From Elephas maximus indicus (Eukaryota; Chordata; Mammalia; Proboscidea; Elephantidae), in contig NC_064838.1 of the NCBI RefSeq assembly GCF_024166365.1, positions 75,036,001-75,100,000 of the forward strand: 64,000 bases of DNA. Reading direction: 5' to 3'. Of this stretch, positions 35,900-47,600 are shown piece by piece. Within the stretch, counting starts at the first letter, position 1. Each line of letters begins with the position of its first letter. Made by a program: the position numbers and the translations under genes. Under the pieces are notes generated by a model. It was not told where the DNA came from and made no database searches. It saw nothing but the letters and a program-made list of their open reading frames with translations.

Positions 35900-36295
35900 A
35901 ATAAGTTGAAGACCAAAGAAGAATTGACAGTTTTCAATTATGGTGTTGGCAAAGAATACTGAATATACTGTGGACTGCCAAAAGAATGAAAAAGTCTGTC
36001 TTGGAAGAAATACAGCCAGAATGCTCCTTAGAGGCAAGGATGAGGAGACTTAATCTCACATATTTTGTACATGTTATCAGGAGGGATCAGTCCCTGGAGA
36101 AGGACATCATGCTTGGTAATGTAGTGTCAGCAAAAAAGAGGAAATCCTCAATGGAATGGACTGTCACAATGACTGCAACAATGGGCTCAAGCATAGCAAT
36201 GATTGTGAGGATGGTGCAGGACCAGGCAGTGTTTCGCTTTGTCGCACATAGGGTCACTATGAGTTGGAACTGACTCAATGGCACTTATCAACGTG
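35900..36295 (+). mobile_element. RTE-class LINE 3' fragment
   Basis: C-terminal RTE protein piece with 'FVHVIRRDQSLEKDIMLG' in the ORF at 35986-36273. The DNA ends 'cactatgagttggaactgac' without the full CAACAA tail. Confidence 0.9.
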
Positions 36296-36356
36296 TGTAT
36301 TTACTTTTTTTAGAAAAAACAAATGGGTATTATCTTTCATTTTCTACATACTATAC

Positions 36357-36565
36357 AGCTGTTGTTGTTGTTAATTGTCGTCAAGTCAGTTTCAACTCAT
36401 GTTGACCCTGTATATGCAGAGTAGAACTCTTCCATAAGGTTTTCAAGGCTGTGAACTTTCAGAAGCAGATCACAGTGCCTGTCTTCTGAGGAGCCTTTTG
36501 GACGGGTTCAAATAGTCAACCTTTCAGCTAGTAGTCTAGCACTTAAACATTTGCACCTCCCAGGG
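36357..36565 (-). mobile_element. AfroSINE, long subtype
   Basis: Reverse orientation, with 'ttgttgttgttaattgtcgt', 'ttcaactcatgttgaccctg', 'gcagatcacagtgcctgtct', 'tagcacttaaacatttgcac'. Confidence 0.85.
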
Positions 36566-36714
36566 AGTCAAACTGAAAATGGAAATTCAGAAAGGTCAAA
36601 GTTTTCTTACTGGTTACATTCTAGTTAGAAGCAGATAAATAATAAGCAAATAAAAGCTAAATGAAAGATATAATTTCCGATAATGACAAATGTGATAAAA
36701 ACAATAAAATAGTA

Positions 36715-37135
36715 GTGTCATGGAGCTTGAAAATGAATAAGGAAGACTGAAGAAGAATTGATGCCTTTAAATTATGGTGTTGGTGAAGAATATTAAAAAC
36801 ACCATGGGATTCCAGAAAAACAAACAAATCCATCTTGGAAGAAGTACAGCCAGAATGCTCCTTAGAAGTGAGATGGTGAGACTTTGTCTTACGTACTTCA
36901 AGACATGTCATCAAGAGAGACCAGTGCCTGGAGAAGAACATCATACTTGGTAAAGCAGAGGGTCAGCAAAAAAGAGAAAGACCTTCAATGAGTTGGACTG
37001 ACACAGTGGCTGCAACAGTGGGCTCAAATATAGAAACTATTTTGAGAATGACGCAGGACCAAGCAGGGCTTTGTTCTGTTGTATATAGGGTCACTATGAG
37101 TCAGAACTGAGTCAACAGCACCTAACAACAACAGT
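36715..37135 (+). mobile_element. RTE-class LINE 3' fragment
   Basis: 'gaagaattgatgcctttaaa', 'gaagtacagccagaatgctc', 'ggacaagcagg'-type block, 'gggtcactatgagtcagaac', ending 'gcacctaacaacaacag'. Confidence 0.9.
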
Positions 37136-37139
37136 GTGA

Positions 37140-39335
37140 TAGAGAGGGATTAGATACATATTTGAATAGCCATTGATGTGATGACTGAATTAGAATTTGC
37201 ATGAATTGACTATAGAGACTCATTACTCTCTCCCCATCTCTCCCCACCAAGAGGAGTTGATTCTTACCCACATCTAAATGGCTCCAGTGACCTTTGGGTA
37301 ACTTCAGACCTAATGTCTGAAGAGTTAATATCAGACAATTAGTAAAAATGATTCTAGAGCAAAAATAAGTCTGCAGAAAATCTATGAGGATTAGATTCTG
37401 AAAATTGAAATAACCATCCTAACTCGGATAACTGTATAGGGTGTTAAAGATTTAAAAAAAAAAAAAAAAGTTAATGCAAATGAAATCACTTTATAAGGTG
37501 GAGAAGGAATGAAAATTGTAATCCATTATTCCAAAAATAGTAAAACAACATTAATTGAAAATGCCATTTCTTAATAAATTTGAAAAAAATTAAATACATT
37601 TTTCTGCCTGGGTACAAATTTTCTGATCATAAGAGTGACCTCCCAGGGACAGACGTGACTTCTGTGTGGGAAATGGAACCCAGAGATAGGATATGACTCA
37701 GGTTCCTTCCTGTTGCTATATTCTATTTAAAGCTGTGGCTGTTCTGTAATTGAGGTACACATCACAGTGCATGAACAAATGACTAAATGGTTAATACTGT
37801 GATCTAGGTTTGTGCATGTTGGCTTGGTCTTAGTGATATTCTGCCCCTGAGTATACCCTATTATTAAAGTGGGCGAATGCGAATTCACTAGGTTAGGGAT
37901 TAGCCTCTCTGTCAGTGGAGATCTAGCCTCAGAGGGCTACAACTGAATGATGTAAGTTCGTATCTTGTCACAGCTGTTCAAAATGGGCCTTCTGTCCTTT
38001 TATAACCCAAAGGAGAACATGGATCCATGATTTATCTTCTGAGAAACTGAACAAAGACAATTTCTGCTTTGATCTCAATATACAATCCACTGGGATTCAA
38101 AAAGGGACGTGAATGATTCAATAAACTCTCTGCTTCGCTACCTCTTCAGCAATCCTTCTTAATTGGAGAGAATGTAAATAAATCCCTTGGTAAAACAGAA
38201 AGTATATTCCTCCATTAGGCTCATAGATAACTACATCTTCTGCTTTAAATCTCTCTTCAAAAGCAATAGAAATTCTGGTTGAGAAATTTGACTAGTATTT
38301 AGTGACTGGATGACATTTTTTCCATTTATATCCTGGACAGCTTATTTCCACAGCAAGAAAAACTACCTTGGAATCATTTCACCTGGTTCTTGGACTCTCT
38401 GGAGAAGTTGCTTTATGTGAATGGATCTTAGGTGGGATAAGATCTTGAGTTAGACTTGAAATGATTAAAGTCTTTTTTTTGTACAACTTTCCACTTTTGA
38501 CCAACTGTAAAAACTAAATTCTAAGGTTCAAGTTTATTACTTGAATGAGTACTTAATACATAGGTTTTAATTTTTGCATAGAATTGTCACATAGAAATCA
38601 CTTTCAAATTATGACAAATTTTAATTGAATTAATTATGTAGTAGTATTTTTTTTTAATATACATATCATTTGCTTTTAAAGTATGTCAATAATTCACACT
38701 CAAAACCTATGTGCTTTATCCGTTAGCAATGTTTATTCTCTGGATAAGGAATTTGAGTCATGAACTTCAGTTTATTCTTAAGTTCTAACTTGAGTGACAT
38801 CAAGTTATTTTGCTTGATCTACCTTTTACTCTGAGAGAAAAAATTAAGTCAGTTGGCCTCCACCTTAGAACTGAAAGTATGTAAATAAAATAATATGCAT
38901 AGGTTTCCAAAAGAGGAGTAGATAATATATCTGGAAATGGTTACTAGGAGATTGTTTTTTTTTTCCCCCAATTTCATTTCAATCTTTTTCTCTTGCTCTG
39001 TTCTCTCTCTCCGCCTCTCTCCTATTTAGCTCTAGCTCCTCCCTGTGAGTGTGTATGTGTGTCTCCCACTCTCTTTCCATTTATTTTCTTCTCTCTCTCT
39101 CTTTTTTTCTTAGTTCTCAAGGCCATTTCTCTCTTTCCTTCCCCCAGATATTGTTCTTTCTCATCTTAGGTTAAGGGTAAAAAAAGAGGTATTAATATAT
39201 TATTTTTCTTAAAATCTCTGATGTTTAGAGAGTAATAATTAAATTTTAGATTGAACGTCTTAATTTAGGAATAAGCTGAATTTGTATATTTCTTTATAGG
39301 TAAAGCACGACAACCAGTAAAATTTGTTATAAGTA
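37140..39335. other. Gene-free interval with a pyrimidine-rich tract
   Basis: No gene recognised. 38955-39150 is strongly pyrimidine-rich (CTCT runs) on the plus strand. A-run at about 37454-37469. Confidence 0.5.
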
Positions 39336-39339
39336 GATC

Positions 39340-39560
39340 TACCCACAGGAATGATGGTGGTGGTGGTGAAGGTGATGATGAAGATGTCAGTGGTGGCAGT
39401 AGTAATGATAGTGGTGCTGGCAGTGCTGGTGATGATACAGGTGGCAGTAATGGCAGTAGAGATGGCAGTGTTGGTGATGACAGTGATGATCTCAGTGGTG
39501 GTGGCAGTGGTAGTGGTGGGGATACCTGTGGTAATGCTGGTGGTTTGGTGAGGGTGAAGA
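39340..39560. repeat. Diverged trinucleotide (GGT/GAT/AGT) repeat
   Basis: About 220 bp built of RGT/GAT/GGC triplets with strict 3-bp phase. At least two plus frames and one minus frame stay open across it (Met/Val-rich, Gly/Asp/Ser-rich and Thr/Ile-rich products). This is expected of a decaying triplet microsatellite and is not good evidence of coding. Confidence 0.9.
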
Positions 39561-39599
39561 CAGATGTAATTTAGGAGTATTCCATGGAAACACCAATAA

Positions 39600-40320
39600 A
39601 TTATTGTAGATCCCAATATTAAAAATACATTATTGCCACTTCCATTCTACAAAATTCTACTGGAGTTAGTTGCAATCCCACTAATTTGCCATTAGTTTTA
39701 TGAAAAGAGAAAAAAAAAAAAAAACTGGGGTGATGCTACTTTAAAGTCCTTTAGGGATAAGAGAAAAATCTAGGTTGATACTCAGAGAGCTTCAGAGCTA
39801 CAAGTCCATTGCCTACAAAAAACTGACAATCCAAGTGTGATCTCTAGAACCATCTAGGTATGTAGGTTTTCAATGGAGATGTTATATAGCCCAGACAGAA
39901 TTCAGAAAGAACTACCAGCTCCAGACTCCAGCTTCCTGGATTCAAAAACAGACTATATTGCTCACTAACTTCATGACCTCAAGGAAGTGAACAAGTCAAT
40001 ATGCTCAATAAATGCTAATTATTATTACAGTTGTTATTTTGAGATGAGTAGATCGATTATTGACAAATCTAATTAGACAAAGAATAATTGTTCTTTATGA
40101 AATGAGTTTAAATGTTTACTTACTAAAAATTCTTCTGAATTATATTCTGATATACAATGATGCCTCTATAATAACAAAATTAATACAACTGAAAAGTAAG
40201 AAATTGATGTAAAGAAGAAAGACAAAAATAATAGAAAAAAAGGATAGAAAGAAATGTATTATTGTTATGAATGACCATCTTGTAAGGAGAATTTACCAGT
40301 ACCTACCCTTTTTTTTTTTT
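39600..40320. other. Gene-free interval
   Basis: AT-rich. 'gaccaactgtcatgacctc'-type MIR-like pieces around 39940-40010 are too weak to call. T-run at 40311-40325. Confidence 0.45.
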
Positions 40321-40327
40321 TTTTTAC

Positions 40328-40495
40328 CCAAGTGGATCCCTGATGACACAGCAGATAAGAGCAATGGCTGCTAATCAAAAGGTTAGTAGTTCAAATCTAC
40401 CAGCTGCCCCTTGGAAACTCTTTGGGGCCATTCTACTCTGTCCCATAGGGCTTCTGAGCTGGAATCAACTTGACGCCAGTGGGTTTGGTTTGGTT
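40328..40495 (+). mobile_element. AfroSINE
   Basis: 'gtggatccctgatgacacag', 'gctaatcaaaaggttagtag', 'cagctgccccttggaaactc', 'cccatagggcttctgagctg', 'gtgggtttggtttgg' tail. Confidence 0.92.
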
Positions 40496-40599
40496 ATCCA
40501 AGTTTAAGATGTTCATATCCTGTGATTCTGCAATTCTATTGCAAAAACTTATTTTACAGAAATACTTAAATCTATTGCTATCTTGATCTGCATCTATAT

Positions 40600-40770
40600 T
40601 GTTATAACCTGGCCCAGTTGCTGTCTAGGTGATTCCGACTAACAGCAACACTAAAGGCCATAGTAGAACTGCCCCACAGGGCTTCCAAGGAGCAGCTGGT
40701 GGATTCGAACTGCCTACCTTTGTGGTTGGCAGCTGTAGGTCTTAACCACTACGCTACCAGGGTTTCCCTG
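40600..40770 (-). mobile_element. AfroSINE
   Basis: Reverse orientation: 'ggccatagtagaactgcccc', 'gcttccaaggagcagctggt', 'ggattcgaactgcctacc', 'cttaaccactacgctaccag'. Confidence 0.92.
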
Positions 40771-41029
40771 ATAAAGTCATAGATACATACATCAATACAA
40801 AACATTCACCGTAGCATTGTAGTAGCAGAAAATTGGCAATATGATAAATCTCCATATACTGACATGGAATGTTGTCAATAATAAATCACTGATTAAAAAT
40901 TTAATGTACAGTATATTTGCATACATGATGCAATCTATGTATAAATTTATATTATTAAAATGCATTTATAAATATGCAAATGCAATATTTCTACATAAAA
41001 ATGCAGATCTGGAAGAATAAATGACTTTT

Positions 41030-41360
41030 AGCTAATTACACAGCTAAAAAGTGTTCCAGAAGTCAAAATTAGAACCTGGTCTATGTTAACTCTAAGACCT
41101 TAGCTCTCTGTTCTGCCCTGAACCATGTCTGTTATCCCCAGCTCTGGGCCTTTGCTCACACTTTCCTCCCTGCAGGGAATAGCCTTTGTCTAGCTTTAAA
41201 ACTTCAATACTTTGTTTTTCTTTCATTTCTTCAGTTCTTAATGGTTTTTGTCCTTATTTTAAATTTACTAGTCCTGCCCCTTATTTAAGGAAAGAGCCAC
41301 ATCTGACACTTGTTTTTATTGCTCAAATTTGCAGTGTCTGCTGAGTTTTTGAAATATTTG
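41030..41360 (+). mobile_element. Old MIR/L2-like 3' fragments
   Basis: 'cacagctaaaaagtgttcca' is MIR-like. 'tctgggcctttgctcacact' to 'tgcttaaataac' resembles an L2 3' end. Both are diverged and the call is tentative. Confidence 0.4.
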
Positions 41361-41835
41361 TTGTCTGCTTAAATAACTAGGGAATAAGAGGGAATTGGAC
41401 TGACAAAGGAAAAGAAAAATGTTAACTAAGATTGCCCCTTTCTTCATTTGAGCAGTCTTTTGAAAAATGTTCCTCACTGAGCCATTGTGGAAAGAGAAAA
41501 GAAATATCAAAAAAAGCAGCTGATGGTTGTGAGTCAGGGCTGAATTGGAAGTTTGGGATATGGTTTGGTCCTTGGTTATGGCTAAAGCAAGTCTAGAAAT
41601 ACAAATGTTTACAGACTATACGAGATAACTGTCATTCTTGAGTCTGATTGACAGAGTGATAGTAGCCATTCTCTGACATCAACTCCACTCTTAAGCCTGG
41701 AGAAAGGGCTGACACCAGTATTGTTTATTTAGTTTACAGTTCGTTGCAGTTTCCTTTTGTTCTATAAAATATCATGAATTGTATTGGTGCCCTTTGCATA
41801 CTTAGTAATTTATTAGGAATGTTGAGAAATGTGAA

Positions 41836-42036
41836 GTCCCTGGATGGTGCAAACAGTTAATGTACTCAGCTGCTAACTCAAAGGTTGGAGGTTTGAGTCT
41901 ACCTAGAGGCACCTCAAAAGAAAGCCCTGGCAATCTACGTCTGAAAAATCAGCCACAGACAACCCTGCTGCTCACAGTTCTACTCTGACACACATGGGGT
42001 CACCATGAGTCGGAATCTACTCTATGGCATCTGGTC
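41836..42036 (+). mobile_element. AfroSINE at the edge of the duplicated OR flank
   Basis: 'gtccctggatggtgcaaaca', 'gctgctaactcaaaggttgg', 'tctgaaaaatcagccacaga', 'cacatggggtcaccatgagt', 'tcggaatctactctatggca'. It ends where homology to the OR 3' flank begins. Confidence 0.9.
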
Positions 42037-42335
42037 TAGACTTAGGTTGGCAAGTAATAGTCATCATGCCGAGAACGTTATGAATTTCCCCTAGAATCAT
42101 TCTGTCAGAGATAGAGAAATAAAACTGCCCATCCTCCACTAGAATCCAGAGATATCTTTAAAAAATTAAGTCTGATTTATGATTTAGGGTATTTACAATT
42201 ATGACATTATGATACTCTTTGTTTTCTACTTTCCCTTGGTTTCCCATTGCCTTTAGACATTCCTTGCTTAGTCCTAGATTCCCTGATTAATCTGGTTACT
42301 GCCTCTACCTCTCCAAACACATTTTGAGCCAAATA
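42037..42335 (+). repeat. Diverged copy of the OR 3' flank, upstream of the OR
   Basis: Aligns with 43333-43640, the sequence directly after the stop codon of the OR at 42425-43333, at roughly 80% identity over 300 bp ('ttggcaagtaatagtcatca', 'gagaaataaaac', 'atttagggtatttacaat', 'actgcctctacc'). It includes a second AATAAA (42118-42123). It looks like the remains of a neighbouring paralogous unit whose coding part is gone. Confidence 0.88.
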
Positions 42336-42424
42336 AATGAAGTCAAATAGTCACTAATTACAAATCCTATGTTGCTTTTTAGATTTTCTGACTCTCAGCC
42401 AGAGTGCATATCAGTACCTGGTAA

Positions 42425-43333
42425 ATGGGAGACCAAAACAATGTGACTGAATTCATTCTTTTGGGCCTTACGAAGAACCCACAGCTGCGGAAAATATTCC
42501 CTATTGTGTTTTTAATCATGTATGTGGCCACCGTATTGGGAACCTTACTCATTGTGGTAACTATGACTACAAGTCAGAGTTTGAGGTCACCTATGTATTT
42601 TTTCCTTACTTCCTTGTCCCTAATGGATACTGTCTATTCTTCTGTCATCACCCCCAGGATGATTGTGGATTCCTTCTCTGAGAGTACTACCATCTCCCTC
42701 AAAGGCTGCATGATTCAGCTTTTTGCAGGACATTTCTTTGGTGGGGTGTCAATCATCCTTCTCATTGTGATGGCCTATGACCGCTACATGGCCATCTGTA
42801 AGCCCCTGCATTATATGACCATCATGAGTCCTCGGGTTTGCCGCCTGCTGCTGGGAGGGACCTGGGTGGGAGGATTTTTGCATGCAATGATACAGCTCCT
42901 CTTCATGTACCAAATACCTTTCTGTGGTCCCAATGTCATTGATCACTTTATATGTGATTTGTTTCAATTGCTGACACTGGCCTGCATGGACACCCACATC
43001 CTGGGCCTTTTGGTCATTCTCAACAGTGGAGTGATGTGTGTGGCAATATTCCTTTTCCTGATTGCCTCCTATGCAGTCATCCTCTGCTCCCTGACATCGT
43101 GCAGGTCTGAAGGGTGGTACAAAGCTCTCTCCACTTGTGGTTCCCACCTCATGGTGGTCGTCTTGTTCTTTGTGCCATGCATTTTCTTGTATGTAAGACC
43201 TGTGACCACTTATCCCATAGACAAGGCAATGGCTGTGTTGGGGGCCATCATCACACTCATGTTGAATCCCTTGATCTATACTCTGAGGAATGTAGAGGTA
43301 AAAAATGCCATGAAGAAACTTTGGATGCAATGA
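42425..43333 (+). CDS. Olfactory receptor, OR4C family (OR4C12/46-like)
   Basis: 302 residues, single coding exon, usual OR length. Predicted odorant-binding GPCR of the olfactory neuron cilium membrane. Seen: N6-glycosylation site (NVT), PMYFF at 56-60, C95, [10 protein letters not shown] (116-125), C167/C177/C187 in loop 2, KALSTC (233-238), NPLIYTLRN (281-289). '[19 protein letters not shown]' and 'TTYPIDKA' resemble OR4C12/OR4C46. Odd points: the near-invariant TM1 asparagine is Thr40 (LGT in place of LGN, ACC for AAC), the usual Pro of PMLNP is Leu278, VFYT is VLGA, and GRxKALSTC is GWYKALSTC. The frame is open, but function may be relaxed. A candidate splice acceptor AG ends at 42398, 26 nt before the ATG. 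AATAAA lies at 43423-43428. Confidence 0.95.
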   Translation: MGDQNNVTEFILLGLTKNPQLRKIFPIVFLIMYVATVLGTLLIVVTMTTSQSLRSPMYFFLTSLSLMDTVYSSVITPRMIVDSFSESTTISLKGCMIQLFAGHFFGGVSIILLIVMAYDRYMAICKPLHYMTIMSPRVCRLLLGGTWVGGFLHAMIQLLFMYQIPFCGPNVIDHFICDLFQLLTLACMDTHILGLLVILNSGVMCVAIFLFLIASYAVILCSLTSCRSEGWYKALSTCGSHLMVVVLFFVPCIFLYVRPVTTYPIDKAMAVLGAIITLMLNPLIYTLRNVEVKNAMKKLWMQ

Positions 43334-43640
43334 AAGACTTCAGTTGGCAAGTAACTGTCATCATGCTGATAGCATTATGAGTTTTCCCTAAAGAGAAGTC
43401 ATCCTCTCCAAGATGTGTGAGAAATAAAACCACCCATTTTCCAGAAGAATCCAGAGGGATCTTTTAAAAATATGTCTGATTTATATTATTTAGGGTATTT
43501 ACAATATAGAGATTATGATACTCTTTTCTTTTATACCCTTCCTCAGCTTCCCACTGCCTTTGGAAATTCCTTCCCTTGTTCTAGAAATTCCTGGTTAATC
43601 TGATGACTGCCTCTACCTTCCCCAGCACATTTGGAGCTCC
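43333..43640 (+). repeat. OR 3' flank, partner of 42037-42335
   Basis: Sequence immediately after the OR coding region, duplicated in diverged form upstream of the gene. It contains AATAAA at 43423-43428, about 90 nt after the stop codon, which is a plausible polyadenylation signal. Confidence 0.85.
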
Positions 43641-43689
43641 CCATCTCCTCTCCTCAGCCATGCTGGTTTTTTTCACCTGTACCTAGGGC

Positions 43690-44010
43690 TATCTAAGCCC
43701 TTTCTCACAACAGTGACTTTGCATTTGCTGGGCTCGGAAACAAGCAGTCATATTGTGTCTTACATTGGTATCACTTTCTCTGAGAAGCCTTTCCAAACGA
43801 CTCTGTTAAAAGAAACTTTCACTCCTGCCATTATTTTCTATCTCAACATCTGCTTAATTTCCTTATAGCTGTGATCAAAAATGTAATTGTTTTTGTATAG
43901 TTATCAGTTGACTTCTGTGACTTTCCATCTTCCTCTCTAATTGAAAGCCTCTGAGGCAAGAACTTTCATTTTATTGATGCCTGGGACCTATTTAAACTGT
44001 CTGTTGAATG
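43690..44010 (+). mobile_element. L2 LINE 3'-end fragment
   Basis: 'tctctgagaagcctttccaa', 'ttgaaagcctctgaggcaag', 'gtctgttgaatgactatgga' follow the L2 3' pattern. Diverged. Confidence 0.55.
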
Positions 44011-44612
44011 ACTATGGAAGATAAGCACCTTTCCTTTTCAAAAGAGTCAAATTCTGATGATTAGGGAGACAGTTAATAAGCAATTAAAAATAAGCAAAAA
44101 AAAACAAAAAAAACAAAGTGTGATCAGTACAGCAGAGTTAACAGGAATGGAGTGCTTTGATTATTTCTGGGAGAGTATGTCATAGTGGGTAATCAGAGAA
44201 GGATTCTATGAGTGAGCAACATTTCACATTGATTTTGAGATCTGTTGAAGTTTCTTTATAAAAAGTGATTAAATGTATTAATAAGATTAATAACAATGAC
44301 AAGCACTAATAATTGACAAAAGGAATCATTAGGAAATTACCCCATAAGGAGTACTAGGATAGAGATTCTAGGGAGAGACAATACATAGAGTAGCTCTAAG
44401 GCAGGCATTTTCAAGGAACTATAAAAGATTAAAGTGGCTGGAATATAATTATTAAGGTAAAGGGTAGCAAGAAGCGCAGACTTGTAGGCAGGGGTCATAA
44501 TATATCTAAGTCCTGGCCTTCTCTGAAGCCCCAAAGAGCAAGAATTTTATTATTACCTGTTCGAAATGACTCAAAACCAGAAATTCTTTTAAAATCTCAT
44601 ATTGACTCTAAC

Positions 44613-47600
44613 TTTTTTTTTTTTTTTATTGTGGTTTAGATGAAAGTTTACAGAGCAGATTAGTTTCTCATTAAACAATACGCATATTGTTTTGTGACAT
44701 TGGTTGCCAACCACAGGACGTGTCAACCCCCTCCCCTTCTTGACCTTGGATTTCCCATTATCAGCTTTCCTGTCCCCTCCTGCCTTCTCATTCCTGTGCC
44801 TGGGCTGGTGTACCCATTTAGTCTTGTTTTGTTTTATGGGCCAGTCAAATCTTTGGTTGAAGTGTGAACCCCAAGAGTGACTTCAGTACTGAGTTAAAAG
44901 GGTGTCCAGGGGCCATACTCCTGGGGTTTCTCCAGTCTCTGTCAGACTAAGTCAGTTTTTTTTTTTTTCTGTGAGTTTGAATTTTATTCTATATTTTTCT
45001 CTCCATCTTTCCTGCCCCTTCCTGTCTTCTGAACTTTGTTTTTGAGCAAGTGCTGCCCTTTCGGTCTGGTACAGTTGATTGTTCTGAGGAGTACTTTCCT
45101 CGCGGGTGTTATTGTTCACGTTATAGGCCTGTCTGTTGTTTGGCTGAAAGGTGACTGTGTTCAGTTCCAGATTTGAAGGGTGTCTAAGGGTCATAATTTT
45201 GGGGGTTCCACCAGTCTCTATAAGATTAGTAAGTCTGGTCTTTTTTATGAATTTGAATTTCTTTCTACATTTTTCTCCCACACTGTCTGGGACCTTCTAC
45301 TGTGATCCTGCTCAGAGCAGTCGGTAGTGGTAGCTGGGCACCATCTAGTTCTTCTGGTCTCAGGCTAGTGGAGGCTACGGTTCATCTGGTCCATTAGTCC
45401 TACAGACTAATTGTTTCCTTGAATCTTTGATTTTCTTCACTCTTCTTTGCTCCAGACAGGAAGAGACCAATAGTTGTATCTTAGATGGTCAGTCAGAAGC
45501 TTTTAAAACCCCAGTCGCTACTCACCAAAGTAGGCTGCAGAGCATTGTCTCTATGGACTATGCTAGATGTCCTCCAAGACTGTGGCCCTAAGACCTCAAG
45601 CCCAGTGACTCAGTCCCTCATGGTGTTTGGTTATGGCTAAGAAGTTTTCATAACTTTGCCCCCTGTGAGCTCTATTATATGTATGGGTATATTTGCAACC
45701 AAGTAAGCAAACCGGTGTCCGTCAAGTCAATTTCCACTCATAGTGACCCTAAGGGACAGAGTAGAACTGCCCCATGGGATTTCCAAGGAGCAGCTGGTGG
45801 ATTTGAACTGCTGACGTTTTGGTTAGCAGCCAAGCTCTTAACCACTGCACCACCAGGGGTCCAGATATTTTTGCAGCACATACGAATATGAATGTAAAAA
45901 TATCCTCTGCCAAACCTATATATGCTGGTGGGTTTGCTCCCGTACTAATATATCTACCTATGTATCCACTCATAAATTATTGTTTGCTATTACTGTTACT
46001 GAGAGATGGTGTATGTAATAGTACTTACTGCCATTGCCTTTTACTCTTGGCGTACTTCCCAGTGTCTTCCTTTGCCCTGATCATGTTATCCTGACCTACC
46101 CCTTGTTGTGTATTGCCTTTCTCTTTCCCCAAGTTAATAAGTGTCTACTATCTAGTTATTTATTTTCCCTCTCTCCCCCTCCCATCCCTGGTAACCATCA
46201 AAGAACATTTCTTTCTATGTGTAAACCTTTTCTTGACTTTTTATAATCTTGATCTCATACAATATTTGTTCTTTTGTAACTTATTTCACTCAGCATAATG
46301 TCCTCCCGGTTCATCCATGTTGTAAGATGTTTTATGGATTCGTCATTCTTTAACAATGCATAGTATTCCATTGTGTGTACGTATCATAGTTCGTTTATCC
46401 ATTTATCCGTTGATGGACAGTAAGATTGTTTCCATCTTTTTGTTATTGTGAATAATGTTGTGATAAACATGGGTGTGCATATACCTATTCATTTCTCTAG
46501 GATATATATCTAGTAGTGGGATTCCTGGATCACATTATATCTCCTCTATTTCTAACTTTTTAAGGAAGTACCATACCATTTTCCACAGTGGTTGTACCAT
46601 TTTACAATCCCACCAACAGTGTATGAGAGTTCTAATCTCCCCACACCCTCACCAGCATTTGTTGTTTTTCGTTTTTTTGATCATTACCATTATTGCTGTG
46701 GTGGGATGACACCTTGTTGTTGTTTTGATTTGTATCTCTCTAATGGCTTTTTTTAATGGCTAAGTTTTTTTTTTTTTTTTTTGGTGTTTTGAATGGCTAA
46801 TGATGGTGAGCATCTTCTTGTATTTTTTGGCTGTCTGAATGTCTTCTCTGGTCAAGTGTCTGTTAATGACTGTTAATGTCCTTTGCTCATTTTTAAATTG
46901 GATTGTTTGTCTTTTGTCATTGAGGTGTTGAAGTTTTCTTTGCCAAATATTTTTCCCAGTGTATAGTCTTTGCCAAATATTTTTCCCAGTGTATAGTTTC
47001 TTTTTTTTACTCTTTTGGAAAGGTCGATGTGCATAAGTGTTTAATTTTTAGGAGGTCCGAGTCATCTAGTTTACCTTTTGCTGTTTGTGCATTTTTAGTT
47101 ATGTTTGGTAGTCCATTTATTCTGTAAATTAGGGTCCTTAGGGTTGCCCCTATTTTTCCTTCCATGATCTTTATAGTTTTGGGTTTTACATTTAGGTCTT
47201 TGACCCATTTTGAGTTAGTTTATGTATGTGGTGTGAGGTATGGAAACTGTTTCACTTTTCTACAAATGGATATTCGGTTTTGCCAGCACCATTTACTAAA
47301 GAGACCAACTCTTCCCCATTTAATGGCTCTTGGCCCTTTGTTGAAGATCAGCTGTCCATAGGTGAAAGTATTTACTTCTGGATTCTCCATTCTGTTCCAT
47401 TGGTCTATGTGTCTGTCATTGTACCAGTACCAGGCTGTTTTGACTACCGCGGCTGTATACTTGGTTCCAAGATAGGGAAGTGTGAGACCTACTTTGTTCT
47501 TCTTCTTCAATAGTGCTTTGCTTATCTGGGGTCTCTTTCCTTTCCAAATAAAGTTGGTGATTAGTTTTTCCAGCTCTTTAAAGAATGTTGATGGAATCTG

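Noticed and set aside
42749-43330. 193-codon open frame on the minus strand
   Set aside because: It is antisense to the plus-strand OR, whose frame, motifs and length fit the family fully. A shadow frame.
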